Source: Pseudoscleropodium purum | Lineage: Eukaryota > Streptophyta > Bryopsida > Hypnales > Brachytheciaceae | Length of the DNA: 64,000 bases | Assembly: GCA_963969395.1 (NCBI GenBank) | Contig: OZ017803.1 | Location: 15,314,001 to 15,378,000 of the forward strand | Direction of reading: 5' to 3' | Shown here: positions 52,027 through 63,029 of the stretch, piece after piece | Layout: each line of letters begins with the position of its first letter | Numbering within the stretch: the stretch's first letter is position 1 | Notes under the pieces: model-generated | Told to the model about the DNA's origin: nothing | The model's database searches: none | What the model saw: only the letters and a program-made list of their open reading frames with translations | Translations under genes and position numbers: made by a program

Positions 52027-52864
52027 GCCTCTCACATCAGTCATTCAAAAACTCATCTTCATACTGCATGGGAAAAAAAAAACTTAACTTACTTTACCCC
52101 AAAACAAAAACCTTGCTCTAAGGTTAGAGGAAAAAACCAATTTCTTTGTTTTTGCAACCAAAGCACTCGTTGACGGAGTCTCCCCACTCTCACACATACA
52201 CACGCCTCCTGTGAAAAAGATTGAATTATTAGACAGGAAGAGACACTATCATGAAAACAACACACACACATACACTTGATCACACATGCAGCAGCAAATC
52301 CGCACACAAGTACAGACCTCATCAGGGTTGGTGGCAGGAAGCTGAAAAGGAAACTCAAAGAAGCAGTGCATTTGAAGGTAACTTTTTAACTCTTAAAGAG
52401 AAGGGGGGGCCAGGGCCCAACCAACCCAGTCAACAAAACCAAAACTAAAAGACTACCTGGCATGCCCTCATTCGCCTACAGGCAAATCAAAGCGCCGAAA
52501 ACTTAACCAAAGAGACGGAATCCCCTGGCTAACCCCGCCATCCTCGTTTTGATGAATCTCATCCGTCCGTTCCTCCCCCTCCCGGAATTTCATCCGCATC
52601 GTCGCTCTGCCTCGGGATCGGCGCTCTTCCCGTCGACCAGGATTCTGGGTCTCCCCCAACCTTGCGTGTCCAGTTTTAATACGCTATTGATTGATTTACT
52701 TTATTTTTTTTTTCATATTTTAATGTTTGGGGTACGAGGAGGATGAGTCCTCTGGGATTTGTGGACAAGATGGGGACATCTCAACACAACTTGAAGTTGC
52801 CTGGCTTGTTAGGGTAGAGTGGTTTAAGCTTATCTTGTTGGTGCTTGTTGCAGTAATTTATCAA

Positions 52865-53815
52865 AGTCACCCTCTTTTCACCCTCTTCACCCCTAAATGT
52901 TTTGGAGTATGTTTTCACCAAAACCACTCAAAGATTACCATTTCTAGTGCAAGTATCAAATTTTAGAAAAAACAAACACTTTTTTAGACACATGTAACCA
53001 TAGGCTCTTGTAGTAATCTTATTTGAGAAGATATGGAAAAAATTTCTAAAAATTTCATCTTGTAGATTGCAAGATATTAGCATTTGAAGTTGACAAAAAC
53101 CCTTTTGGGGCCCCACAAAAAATCAAGCAACTGCACTTCACAAGGTCACATTTTCATAAAAAATTGTCTAAAATGGTGATGCTTTTTTGGATTCATTTTT
53201 CAAGTCAAGTTGGCTATATGCTTGAAAAATATGAGATCATTTGGAATTGTGTAACATATAGGAAAAAAATAGTAAGTGGAAAGAGGTAGAGAATGATTCA
53301 AAACACTAAATTGTTAAGAATTGAATTGTAGAATTGAAAAATGCCAATTCCAATGGTTTTAATGTAACTAGAATACCTCATATAAACAATCTACATCATA
53401 TTCTTGTATTTTTTTCAAAAAATATTAAAATTTGAGTTTAAAGAAAGGACTCCAAAGTTTATTTTAGAGTGGGAATCCATAACTACCCGCAAACTAGAAC
53501 ACCTCATAACTTTCATCTCATAAATCAAAATTGAATGATTCAAAGTTTTTCACTTACAAATAAATATAGAAAACCAATTACAAATTTTTATTTTTGAAAA
53601 AAGTGATTTTTTAAGAAATTTTTGGACTGCCTGCTGAGCATTGAAAATGACATATCATGCAATAATTTTTTAACCTTGTTGTCAAATGTTATAAAAATTG
53701 TTGGGCCATAAAGCTATTCCTTGGGCACATGTTGTGTGAAAGTTTCAAAGAAAAAAATAAAAAATGTATGCATAGTGAGCTATGTTGTCAAAAAATGCAA
53801 TTTGGTCCTGTAGGG
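52865..53815 (+). repeat. second member of the foldback repeat family
   Basis: 52865-53280 is the reverse complement of about 40640-41090, and 53280-53815 runs parallel to 39985-40550, including CACTAAATTGTTAAGAATT, CATATCATGCAATAA and GGTCCTGTAGGGGTTAA. Here the two parts form one continuous ~950-bp unit, which may show the ancestral order. It abuts the GC-balanced zone of the PHD gene. Frames in it are short. Confidence 0.7.
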
Positions 53816-55666
53816 GTTAACTTATGTGAGTCATAGCAAATGTTTTTCAAACATTGAAAAATAAAGATTTGTGGAATACCATATTTATCAAATACTATTA
53901 TCTCAAAATTTGCATGGTGGATTCTCTTATAAATTTTAGATTTGTATTCATCAATAAGTTGGCTAATCAAATCTCAACTATGAAACCTTTAGTAACTGAG
54001 TAGTTCTCAAATTACTTTGGGTTTTCTAGATCTAACAAAAAAAATTCCTCACTTATATTGTTCTCTCTATGATACATAAGGTTTATTCCCTTACCATCAA
54101 AGGGTATTTTTTGTCTACTCAAAAAGCAAAGGAAGTATCACAACACCTAAGAAATCCTATTCAACATGCCTCAAAGGTAATAATCAATCAAAACAATGAG
54201 ATCAAATCTTTCTATGGGATTCAACTTAGTTTACAAACTAGTCGAGAAGCATCCATTGTAGACAACGACCTTGGCTAAGCAGTGGGGTTAAAGATTAGAA
54301 GCATGTTTTGAATTTTAGAATTTTTATTGGGTTGGGCATTTAACCATATTAAAGTTCAAATTTATTTATTTCAAGATTGTTTCTTGGTGAACACTTATTA
54401 AACACTTATGTTGTTATTAGCATTTGAGCACACTAATTTATTCCAATTTGATTGTAGAATTGTGAATTGAATACATTGAAATCTTTTATGTCGGCAATTT
54501 GAATTTTTTTAAATTTTGAATAATTATTTAATCCATCTATAATATCATATAGCTAACTTATTAGCAGATATAATGTTAGGATTATTGAAAGTGATAAACA
54601 TCATTCATTCAATTTTAAGATATTTATATTAAAACTTTGAAAAAATGTTTTTTCTATATAACTTTGTAAATGCATTAATCACCTTTCAATAGAATTCTAC
54701 TAACATATGTGTCTTGCAACCTATATATAGTGATGACTTGTTTTGAAATTTAGTTGTAAACATGTGAAAAAAATTCAAGAAGAAAAGACTATGTTTTACA
54801 AAGTTTCTTACCATCTTGCAAACTTGCCCATGTTGAGATCAAAAGACTATATAGGATAAAATTTACAATCACTCATCCATATTCTATGAAATTTGACTTG
54901 CACTTACAACAATCCTTATGTGCATCTACATAGCTAATTTCAAATGTAAGATCAAAAATTGTTATCACAATTGAATGCTCCAAATTGATAAAATTTCAAA
55001 AGGATACCTTTTATTTTTTTGGAAGTTAAATTAGTGCAAGCTAAACTGCTAAATAATTACTATATTTTCTTAATTTTATCTAAAGAAAAAAAACTTTACA
55101 ATAATACCAATTTTTTTCTTTCACTAATAATATGAATTAATGTGATTTTTAATGCAAACTTCTTTATGCCCTTTTGGGGTAAAGGTTTAATTACTATAAA
55201 GAAGCTATCTTTTGTGGGCATCCTTTGTAGAGGGGTATTATAATCTATAAGAGTTGTAATTGAATATCAAAATTGATTAGTCTATACAACTCTAATGCAT
55301 GAGGCAATAAGTTACATGCTCTTTGAAGCCACAACTACAAACCTACAGAAAGAGTCATTATGTGATTCAAAAAACATTGTACATAATCAAAATTTTGATG
55401 TAGTAAAATTATATATATATATATATATATATACCTTATTTTTGTTTGTAGCTATTTATTTATTTGTACTTCATTTATTCAAGTTATTTTGGGATGAATG
55501 GATTCAAATGTTTCAAGTAGAAATTCCAAATTTTCCAAATTTGATAATTGAATGGTAAGTCATAAGATCCTTTTTTCCCTAAAAAATAAAAAATTCAATG
55601 TCTTATACCTTTACGACAAAATGATTTCTATAACACAATTACATTGCAATAAAAAGAATAAATTTA
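53816..55666. other. AT-rich intergenic DNA with TA microsatellite
   Basis: No gene is recognised. A (TA)n run lies at about 55410-55433. A frame that spans it (55295-55558) is coded largely by the microsatellite. Confidence 0.55.
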
Positions 55667-55990
55667 AAAATCCCTCTATAATATATATTTCTTAACCTCT
55701 TGAAGTTAGTTTAATGTCTCTAATTTAAAATTTTCAAACTTTATTATTAGTTGTAAATAAGAAGGGGGAAGGGGGGGGGGGGGGGGGGGGTACAATAGCA
55801 ATGAGAGTAGGTCCATACTACAACAAGAAGAAGAAATTTTAAAATCCTTCTATAGTATATATTTCTTGACCTCTTGAAGTTAGTTTGGTATTTCTAATTT
55901 CTAATTTTCAAACTTCAACATTGGTGGTAAGTAATAAGGGAGTCATAGTAGCAATGAGATTTCCTCTAACTTCATCAAAAAGTGTGATGA
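55667..55990 (+). repeat. 174-bp tandem duplication with a G20 run
   Basis: AAAATCC(C/T)TCTATA(A/G)TATATATTTCTT begins at 55667 and 55841, followed in both copies by CCTCTTGAAGTTAGTTT, a TTTTCAAACTT block and an ATAGCAATGAGA block. The first copy contains twenty uninterrupted G (55771-55790), absent from the second. Confidence 0.85.
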
Positions 55991-56154
55991 AGTATGACTT
56001 TTTCTTTCAAGAGCAAGGTTTACTTAGTTCACTAAAGGATGAAACCTAATAGTGTTGTTTCCTAATGAAGTAGGGGTCCTTTCTACATCTTTACAAAAGT
56101 CCCTTCCCTTACAATGAACAAAATTATCTTGTATTTATGTTTGCTTTAGTCAAA

Positions 56155-56555
56155 CATGATTCTTAAATTAACAATTAAATCCGTCCCAAGTTGATTTAGC
56201 AAAGCATACCACCTTCCCCAATCCCCACATGGAAGGAACCATTACTTGGTCATACGAGAAGCAACCATGATTTTTGAATTAACAATTAAATCCGTCCCAA
56301 GTTGATCTAGCAAAGCATACCGCCTTCCCCACATGGAAGGAACCATTGCTTGGTTATACGAGAAGCAACCATGATTTTTGAATTAACAATTAAATCCATC
56401 CCAAGTTGATCTAGCAAAGCATATTGCCTTCCCCACATGGAAGGAACCATTGCTTGGTTATACGAGAAGCCCAATTATAATCTAGCAAATCTAACACCTT
56501 CCCCACATGGAGGAGACCATTGCTTCATTACACGAGGAGGTTGAGTCACACCCCT
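56155..56555 (+). repeat. 104-bp tandem repeat, three copies plus a diverged fourth
   Basis: Units start with CATGATTTTTGAATTAAC at 56155, 56266 and 56370. The first is 111 bp because of a 7-bp local duplication (CCAATCC). Shared blocks are AATTAAATCCGTCCCAAG, AGCAAAGCATA, CCCACATGGAAGGAACC and TACGAGAAGC. Copies 2 and 3 are almost identical. The fourth keeps only the CCCACATGGA and ACGAG parts. The array marks the edge of the next GC-balanced zone. Confidence 0.9.
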
Positions 56556-58078
56556 CTAGCGAACCTAGCCAACCTAAATTCCTATAATAATAAGTTAAGT
56601 AAACTCAAGTAAGCCTTACTCTACCCAAGCACCGAGTACAAAATCTTCCACCAGTTTGGGGAAGAAAAAGTAGGTTGTGCAATTACAGTGCGCCACGCCA
56701 AGCCTTCAAACAAATTGAAGGGAATCAAGGATTTGGTGCCTTCAGTCCCCCATCCCTATTGTTATGACCATTCATTGCAGCAAGCCAAAAAAAAAGTAAA
56801 AAAAAAGAAAAAGAAAAAGAAAGAAAGTGCTCCCTTGGACAAGATAACCTCCGTGAAGCTGAAGACTCATGAGCTTCCCCTTCCGACAGCAAGAGATCGA
56901 CACGTGTTTCTTTTTTGCCTTTCCGCAACGGCTGGCTTGCTTGAGCCGGCCGCAACCCCGGCCAGAGCCTGCGTGCCTGCCTGCCTGCTTTGGCCCACTC
57001 CACCCAAGCAAAAAAATCAAACACACGAAAGGAGCTAAAGATAGCTACTGGCAGGCAGACGGCTACAGAGGCAATTGGGCCCAGTTGATGCATTCCATTC
57101 CAAATATTGGATTATTAAAGTAAATATTGGATGTTTAATTAGGGGTACTACGTAACAGTGGAATGCCACTAACTTATGCAAGCATGCACTAGCTCAGTCT
57201 TAACTTAATTAGAACGCCAGCTCATTAAATTTAGGCGGTGGCCCGGATGAATCCATATCCACTGCTTGCCGGATCGGAACAGCTGCGCTGCGCACGACAT
57301 CGGGGATTCGTTTACTTAAGATTAAGTTACTGTACGTGGAAAAATTGTGTTTCAGTTTGTGTCGCCTAGCTACACGAATCGATTAAAACAATGCTAGAAA
57401 TTTACCAACCGTACAGAGCTTCCTCTTTTGAATAGTATTGATATCTATGTTCTTGGTAAAAATATTCATCTTGTTAAAAAAGCTGTAGACTTGATCGATG
57501 GAGTAGTTTGTATATATGGGATTAATTATAGCGGCTTCTAGAGTAGTTCGGAAAGTCGGGACGGAGCCCGGGAAGTCGGTCAGTCAGTCAGTCGGTCCAC
57601 GTCTGGGTTCCTAATTTCAGGCTTCAGCCCCCTAATCACCAGCCTGATTTCCATTAAGTATTCTCGAGGCCTTTCATCATTCGCTCCTTGCATTATTTTC
57701 AGGGTGATCAGACCCCCGATCAGTTCTTGGATATGGAGTCATGGTTTCATTTATTTAGATTAAACTGATTCGTTGCAGTTACTCTAGCCTCAGTTGGTCA
57801 TAATTTCAGGGCTCCCAATTACCAGTCTCGATCTCGATCTCCATTAATTACTCCAAACTCCAATCATTTGCTGTTTAATTCGCTGGATTGTTTCGCTGGG
57901 ATGCAGAAAAGACTGGCTCAGTGCTTCAGTTGTGTCAAAATAATAATAATAATTTTTATAACAATAGTAATAAAAATAATGCAAAAGCATGGAGTTTAAT
58001 CGGGGACGTAGCGTAACTGAATTGATGCAATTGTTAAGGGAGCATCAGAATCATCTTAATTTGTGGCGCATGCGTTGC

Positions 58079-58144
58079 CAACTTTGTAACTTTGTATGCC
58101 GGGCCAACTTCGTAACTTTGTGTGCCGGGTCAACTTTGTAACGC
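58079..58144 (+). repeat. 26-bp tandem repeat
   Basis: Two 26-bp units (58079-58104 and 58105-58130) with three differences and a partial third. The unit reads CAACTTTGTAACTTTG followed by TATGCCGGGC. Confidence 0.9.
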
Positions 58145-60592
58145 CGCAATGGAACTTGAGTCGAACTGGAATCAGGACTGGAATCGGACTGGAATCGGGA
58201 CAAGAATCTCGAAGTCACGATGGCTGAGGTACAGGATGAATTGTACCAACGCTGTCGATCAGGATATACATTTTTTTATATTTCGGGGATCGAATCTCAC
58301 AGGGATCAGGAATCTAGAACCATTCCAACACTTACTAGCTGGTAGACAGTGTAGTACGGAGTACTATGGATGGATGGATCGATCGGTCGCTGGTTTGGAC
58401 TGTGTCGTCGCCTAGCTACGAAGTGAAGCAGCTGGCGCTTCCAATCATTTCTCCCATTCCCATGCCAGCCAGCGCTTGCCAGATCGGGACCTTGTTTGAT
58501 TCCATCGTAAGATTCCCGCAACCTGAGCTACGTACGTACCCGGCCATCAAGTAAGCAATCATTCCAGTGGGGTGTCCGAACATTATGTCGATCAACGCAG
58601 CTGGACTGGACTGGCGTCAGAATCTATCAAGCCTGGCACGAAAATATTCTACTCGAACAGCTGCAAGACGTGCTTGTCACAGAATATATTCTAAAAAAGC
58701 TAGTGCATGGCTGCGTATGTTCTACATCAATAATGTATTAGAATCACCTACTTAAAGGTCTATATGGTCGAGCGTTTGATTTTTCATACTCCGTATTTAT
58801 CATCTAGTCAAGCGAGCTCAAAAAGCTTAATTACGAAGTGAACAATGTATGTTACCCAAGATCGAGAGCTTTAGAAACAGACAAGGTTTTACAAGTTACG
58901 TTGAAATATGTAATATCTGGTTCATACCAGGACCTTTGTAGGTAAGCCCGCTTTGCAGCCGCCACCATAGGTACTTCGATGATCGCCATACGTCTGATCC
59001 GAGACTTCCTGACAACTATTGAATTTGGAAATTATTGTCATTTGGTTTCAGATGCAGGCTTGAATAAGATTTTCACCCGATTTTATGTGGACCACTGGAA
59101 TGTTTATTTTAATTACTCCTGACTTTATGTTCCATTGTGCCAGGTTGGAAGGCGATAGATCCACCACGTCTACTTTTAACGTGCCATTGATGTGTTGCTT
59201 TTGGCTTTCAATCGCTTCTCATGTGGACCCAGATCGACCTGTAACAGCTCTCCAATTCAACAAAAGGCAGTGACTGACTGCAACGTAACATAAACCCTCT
59301 CGAGTCTTGAGCAGTTACGTTGATTGCTTTCCAATGTGGTAAGTCGGTGGGAACGAAACTGCTGCAATCACTTGAAGTCTGCCTTAGAATATTGACCCTC
59401 AATTCGAGGTCCTTCACGTAAAAATTCAAAAAAGCTAGCAAGAATCCGCTCAACTACTTCTCTGATTCTCGGCAAGTAATGAACTGCGTGAAACTTACTA
59501 GTAAGTGAGAATAAACAACCTGCATGCATTTGAAGTAAGATCGAGAACGTAATCACGTACTAGCTATCTGCGTCCCTGTGGCTTAATTAACACTTAGTAG
59601 CACTAACAGTAAGTGCGAATAAAACATTAAACAACCAGCACAGATACAACGTTAGATCAGGAGTTTGCTATTTGCATCGACTTAATTAGTATAACTGTTT
59701 TATGTGATTCACTCACTCAGTCTTAAGACCAGAGTTATTCATCTTAGTGCAGAAAGCTGATCGATCCCGAACTCCACTTTCAATAAATTTTAGATACATT
59801 AATCATTAACAGTCCTAGTTCGTTAAAACGGAAAACTTCAATCGGCGCAATACCACTCACCTCAAACCTCTAATCTAAACAGTACTAGTTTGTCGTTGAA
59901 ACATCCGAACATGAAAGTCCCAATTTTCATGGACACCTGAACATCACAATTCGCGTTTTTTTGGAAAAGGACGGAGTGAATTAGAAAACACAGGAAGAGA
60001 ACAATCAGCCCGGTTGAACATCGCAATCCTAGCACTCTAACATGGAGCTCTGGAGCACGCCATTGTCACGAATATGACTGTCTAGCTTCCATGATATATA
60101 ATCAGGATTACTAGCGAAGTTTAGCAATGGAATTAATTAATTAATTGATGAGGAGTACGTACAAATCCGATCCCATGCCATTGCAGCGAGTCAGTCACAC
60201 TGCTTGAATGTAAAGAAGCGGTGAATCCTGCCATTGATCGAGGTGACAATGCGACATACCTAACTAGCCCAGAGATCGAGTACTACTGGCTACCGTATGT
60301 AATTAAACCTTCCGTTTCCTAGCTCTCGCAGAGCAGTCAGCAACGATCAAAAAGATGCAGTCTGTAGTGCCTCAGTCATCTATCTGTTGGGTTCACATTA
60401 ATGGCATTTCACCTTTTTACTTTTTCCTGTCCGATCATTATGAGCAACGACAACAGCTGGAATTGAAGCTGCGGCAAAGTGTGGCCTGGTGTAACTTAAT
60501 AGTATGATGATGGGGTTGTCATACAAGGACGATGTTCCCTCTTTTTCTCTCTCTCTTTCTCTCTCTCTCTAGCTCTCTCTCTCTGCTGGCAG

Positions 60593-60670
60593 ATCAGCTC
60601 GGGCCGTGCACTGACGACGTACCAAGGCAGTGGCTTACGACTGGGGAGTGGGTGCTCTTGCAGGGAGTCT
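60593..60670 (+). other. possible internal exon, unassigned
   Basis: A long CT tract (60539-60584) ends in CTGCTGGCAG at 60583-60592, and a consensus-like GTAAGTG begins at 60671. The 78 bp between are open in two frames. This is the layout of an internal exon, but neither translation matches a family I know and no partner exon was found. The CT tract alone is a common simple repeat. Confidence 0.25.
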
Positions 60671-60900
60671 GTAAGTGCGCGCAGGCCAATGCAGAGGTGC
60701 ACGATATAGACACCTCTCTCCCAGCAACAGACATGCATTTGGGAATAACAGCTTGCGGCGTGGGATCAGTGGAGCATTAGGGAATTAGTCTGCTGCTGCT
60801 GCTCCTGCAACAACAGGCGAAGGCCATGTGCTGAGCTGGGCTGCATGGAGGGTCTTTCAGTCATTTCCGTGCCTGCTTAATTTCTGGAATGCGGAACAAA

Positions 60901-61529
60901 GCATTTTAATTCATTGGAAGAGAGTCACTAACTAAAGGTGGAAGTGCCTGTTACCATCCACTTTAAACAACGCTGCCCCGTGACCACGGTAGTCACCAAA
61001 TCTGCTCCTGTTATTAGATCAATAGGTGCATTCTTTGTTTCTACATTGAACAATCATATCAGCCACTTTTGGGCCTTGGTGTCATATAAGGGTTTAGCAA
61101 TTAATATTGATTTCTTTAAATTGGTGACATTTCGTTACTCAGTATGGTTGAAAGTCACAAGGCTTGAAACTAAAATCTTTATTTGTCCTAGTTTGTGGTA
61201 TGAAATTAGAAATATTTAATTGTTTTGGCTCATGGTATATTTCCTATTTTAGTAGAATTGTTGTTGTTTGGGAGTCTCTAACATTACTTATCATGTTTAG
61301 AAGTTTTCCATGAATCCATGATGTAATTCAAGAGACAAAAAATTTATTCTTCTTTAGTCACTCAAGTGTTGAAGATTCGAGACACAAGTGAAGAATGAAG
61401 AAGACTTGATAAGGATAGTTGCAAGAAAGACTTCCCATTTTTTGAAGCATTTGGCATTGTAATGCTAATTTTTTTGGATGTATTTTATAATTAGAAGAAA
61501 AAATGTAAAAAAATATGTTGAATGTACAC
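60901..61529. other. intergenic DNA, no gene recognised
   Basis: Composition falls back to AT-rich. A 93-codon frame (60938-61219) has no recognisable domain. Confidence 0.45.
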
Positions 61530-61537
61530 ACCTTTAA

Positions 61538-61764
61538 CAGGGTTGACGAATCTCTACGTCCGCCCGAAAAAGGCGTCCGTAACACGGACGTTCGGAGGGT
61601 TGGACGTCCATCCGCACGGACGCTAGCGGACGCAGCGTCCCTCCCGCCGTCAGAAGGCGGACGGGCAGGGCGGGGCGGACGGGGCGGGACGGGGCGGACG
61701 GTGTCCGCGAATGTCAGCGTCTGCGTCCGGACGTCCCGGACGCCCGACCGTCCTGTCAACCCTA
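61538..61764. mobile_element. 227-bp CG-rich hAT-type MITE
   Basis: ACCTTTAA is duplicated exactly at 61530-61537 and 61765-61772. The element starts CAGGGTTGAC and ends GTCAACCCTA, so nine of ten terminal bases pair. An 8-bp duplication with a CAGGG start fits the hAT superfamily. The interior is extremely CG-rich, made of GGACG, CGTCC and GCGGGGCGGAC words with many short palindromes, in contrast to AT-rich flanks. Overlapping frames on both strands (about 85-133 codons) are by-products of this composition. Confidence 0.85.
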
Positions 61765-61772
61765 ACCTTTAA

Positions 61773-62054
61773 GAAGAAAGTACCCTAAGAAGGAAAAGTG
61801 TAGAAAATTTCTCTAAGAAGGAGAACTAAAAAAATGCAAAATCTCATGAAAATAGGTGTTTTGACATTTTAATTTATAAAAAATAGAAAAAATAATTTTA
61901 AAAATAATGAAAAAATTGGCAATTTGGAAGAACTATATGATGAAGGGATTTCACCAAAAGAATGATCTTATAGCCATTTTCTTTGTTAAAGAAGGCACAA
62001 GCAAGGGGCCCCTCTTTGCTTGCATGTGGACAATAAAAAATAGTTATTTTTTAG
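61773..62054. other. AT-rich spacer between two MITEs
   Basis: No gene recognised. A 66-codon frame at 61907-62107 runs into the next element. Confidence 0.5.
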
Positions 62055-62062
62055 ATGTCCCT

Positions 62063-62339
62063 CATGGTTGTCATAGTGGACGGATGTCTGGTTTGCCTGT
62101 CCGTTAGAGGTCCCGCCCATCCGATATAGTCAACACATAGTTGACTTTTTGATAACGGAAAAATAGGCCACGTGGATGCCATGTGGATTAAGGAACATGT
62201 TGGGCGCGGACAAGATCGTTAGGGCGCGGACGAGGTGACGTGTCATTCCGCAAAATTGCACAAGTTACAAAATTAAAGTTGTTCAAACCATCCGTCCATC
62301 CCGTCCGATGACCCTAACTCGCCCGTTATGACAACCATG
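62063..62339. mobile_element. 277-bp MITE with perfect 13-bp TIRs and 8-bp duplication
   Basis: ATGTCCCT is duplicated at 62055-62062 and 62340-62347. CATGGTTGTCATA at 62063-62075 is perfectly complementary to 62327-62339. A second inverted pair lies inside: GGACGGATG...GGTTTG near 62078-62095 against CAAACCATCCGTCC near 62284-62297. The element has no coding capacity and is richer in CG than its flanks. The 8-bp duplication suggests the hAT superfamily, although the CATGG start departs from the usual CAGGG. Confidence 0.88.
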
Positions 62340-62347
62340 ATGTCCCT

Positions 62348-62631
62348 TGGTAGTCACATGCTTGCCTACTGTGGAAATAGACCACAAAATTTTGAGCACT
62401 AAAATACTCTGTGCAGAGTTAAAAAATCCTAAATTGCAAAGTGTGACAAATTAGCTAAATTGAAATTTAATTATAAATTATTATTTTTTAAATCTTGCAA
62501 AATAAATTTTGTCTTTATGACCAAGTTAGTCATCTTCACTAAAAATTTCAAGCACATCGGCTTGATTCTCCAAAAGTTATGGCTGATTTAAACTCCGTAA
62601 CTCCATTTATAACACAAAATAGTACAGGTCC
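62348..62631. other. AT-rich spacer
   Basis: No gene or repeat end recognised. Confidence 0.5.
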
Positions 62632-62937
62632 ATTAGAAGAAATTTGAGGGCATTGGAAGCCTGTTTCAGGCATGATCCCTCACAATTGTTCCCTGCAGTG
62701 AAGGGAATGGCCCATTGTTAGAAAAAAAAATTTGAAAATAAAAATAAAAATAAAAATAAGGGATATTTTAATCTCTAAATGCAAAAAAAATTTGAGAAAA
62801 ATAAAAAATAAAAAATTGGGGGGGACAATGACGTGGTAGGGTCTCGACCACGTTAGTAGTCCAATTCCGACGTTGCACTGATCATGTTCTCAGCTTGATA
62901 ACTCATAGGCTTCCAAAGCCCTCAAACTTCTTCTAAT
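62632..62937. mobile_element. TIR element (MITE-like), copy 2
   Basis: Ends are ATTAGAAGAAATTTGAGGG and its near-perfect complement to 62937, about 29 bp with two mismatches. The interior matches the element at 8091-8308, including TTGTTCCCTGCA, GGCCCATTGTTAG-like and GACGTGG...CCACGT blocks. It is longer because of an A-rich insertion at about 62721-62820. No target duplication is obvious. Two copies 54 kb apart establish a dispersed family. Confidence 0.8.
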
Positions 62938-63029
62938 ATTTCTTGCAACTATCCAAAACTTAACTTTTAGCTCCAACTTAATCCTAAGGATTGTGTTGCA
63001 AGGATTATTCTTTTTTGGAACAAGGGATT

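Larger units (their letters stand above)
51271..52860. other. GC-balanced flank with a promoter-like TATA segment
   Basis: No protein is recognised. TATAAAT at 52020-52026 sits in a CAACTATAAATGCCTC context with a CATCAGTCATTC start-like site 25-30 bases downstream. Upstream, ACCTCACCTCA (about 51891-51901) and TGAGGTGAGGT (about 51984-51994) form an 11-bp inverted repeat. A frame from 52251 runs to a possible donor, GAAG|GTAACT, at 52377. A CG-rich patch at 52480-52680 has only short frames. This may be the promoter of a non-coding transcript or of a gene truncated by the repeats that begin at 52865. Confidence 0.3.
56600..60900. other. GC-balanced zone without a recognisable protein gene
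   Basis: Composition resembles the PHD gene zone: CG dinucleotides are common and restriction-like palindromes abound. No frame exceeds about 120 codons and none resembles a known family. It holds an A/G-rich run (56786-56825), CAGT repeats (57581-57596), AAT runs (57941-57955), a 26-bp tandem repeat (58079-58144), repeated GGACTGGAATC words (58171-58195) and a possible exon at 60593-60670. By eye I found no conserved plant microRNA such as miR156, 160, 166, 171, 319, 390 or 408. It may be a long non-coding transcript, an upstream regulatory region of a gene outside the window, or eroded coding DNA. Confidence 0.4.

Noticed and set aside
56155..56555. Regular repeats as a CRISPR array
   Set aside because: Units are contiguous 104-bp tandem copies without unique spacers, in plant-like DNA.
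56730..56750. TTCAGTCC word as a miR319-type site
   Set aside because: Only a partial match, with no complementary arm nearby.
56688..57093. Overlapping frames of 116 and 122 codons on opposite strands
   Set aside because: Low-complexity K-, P- and A-rich products from an A/G-rich run and GCCTGC repeats, with no family resemblance.
61358..61772. Frames of 133 (minus) and 85 (plus) codons, rich in R, P and G
   Set aside because: They lie over the CG-rich MITE, and their length follows from the lack of AT-rich stop codons there.
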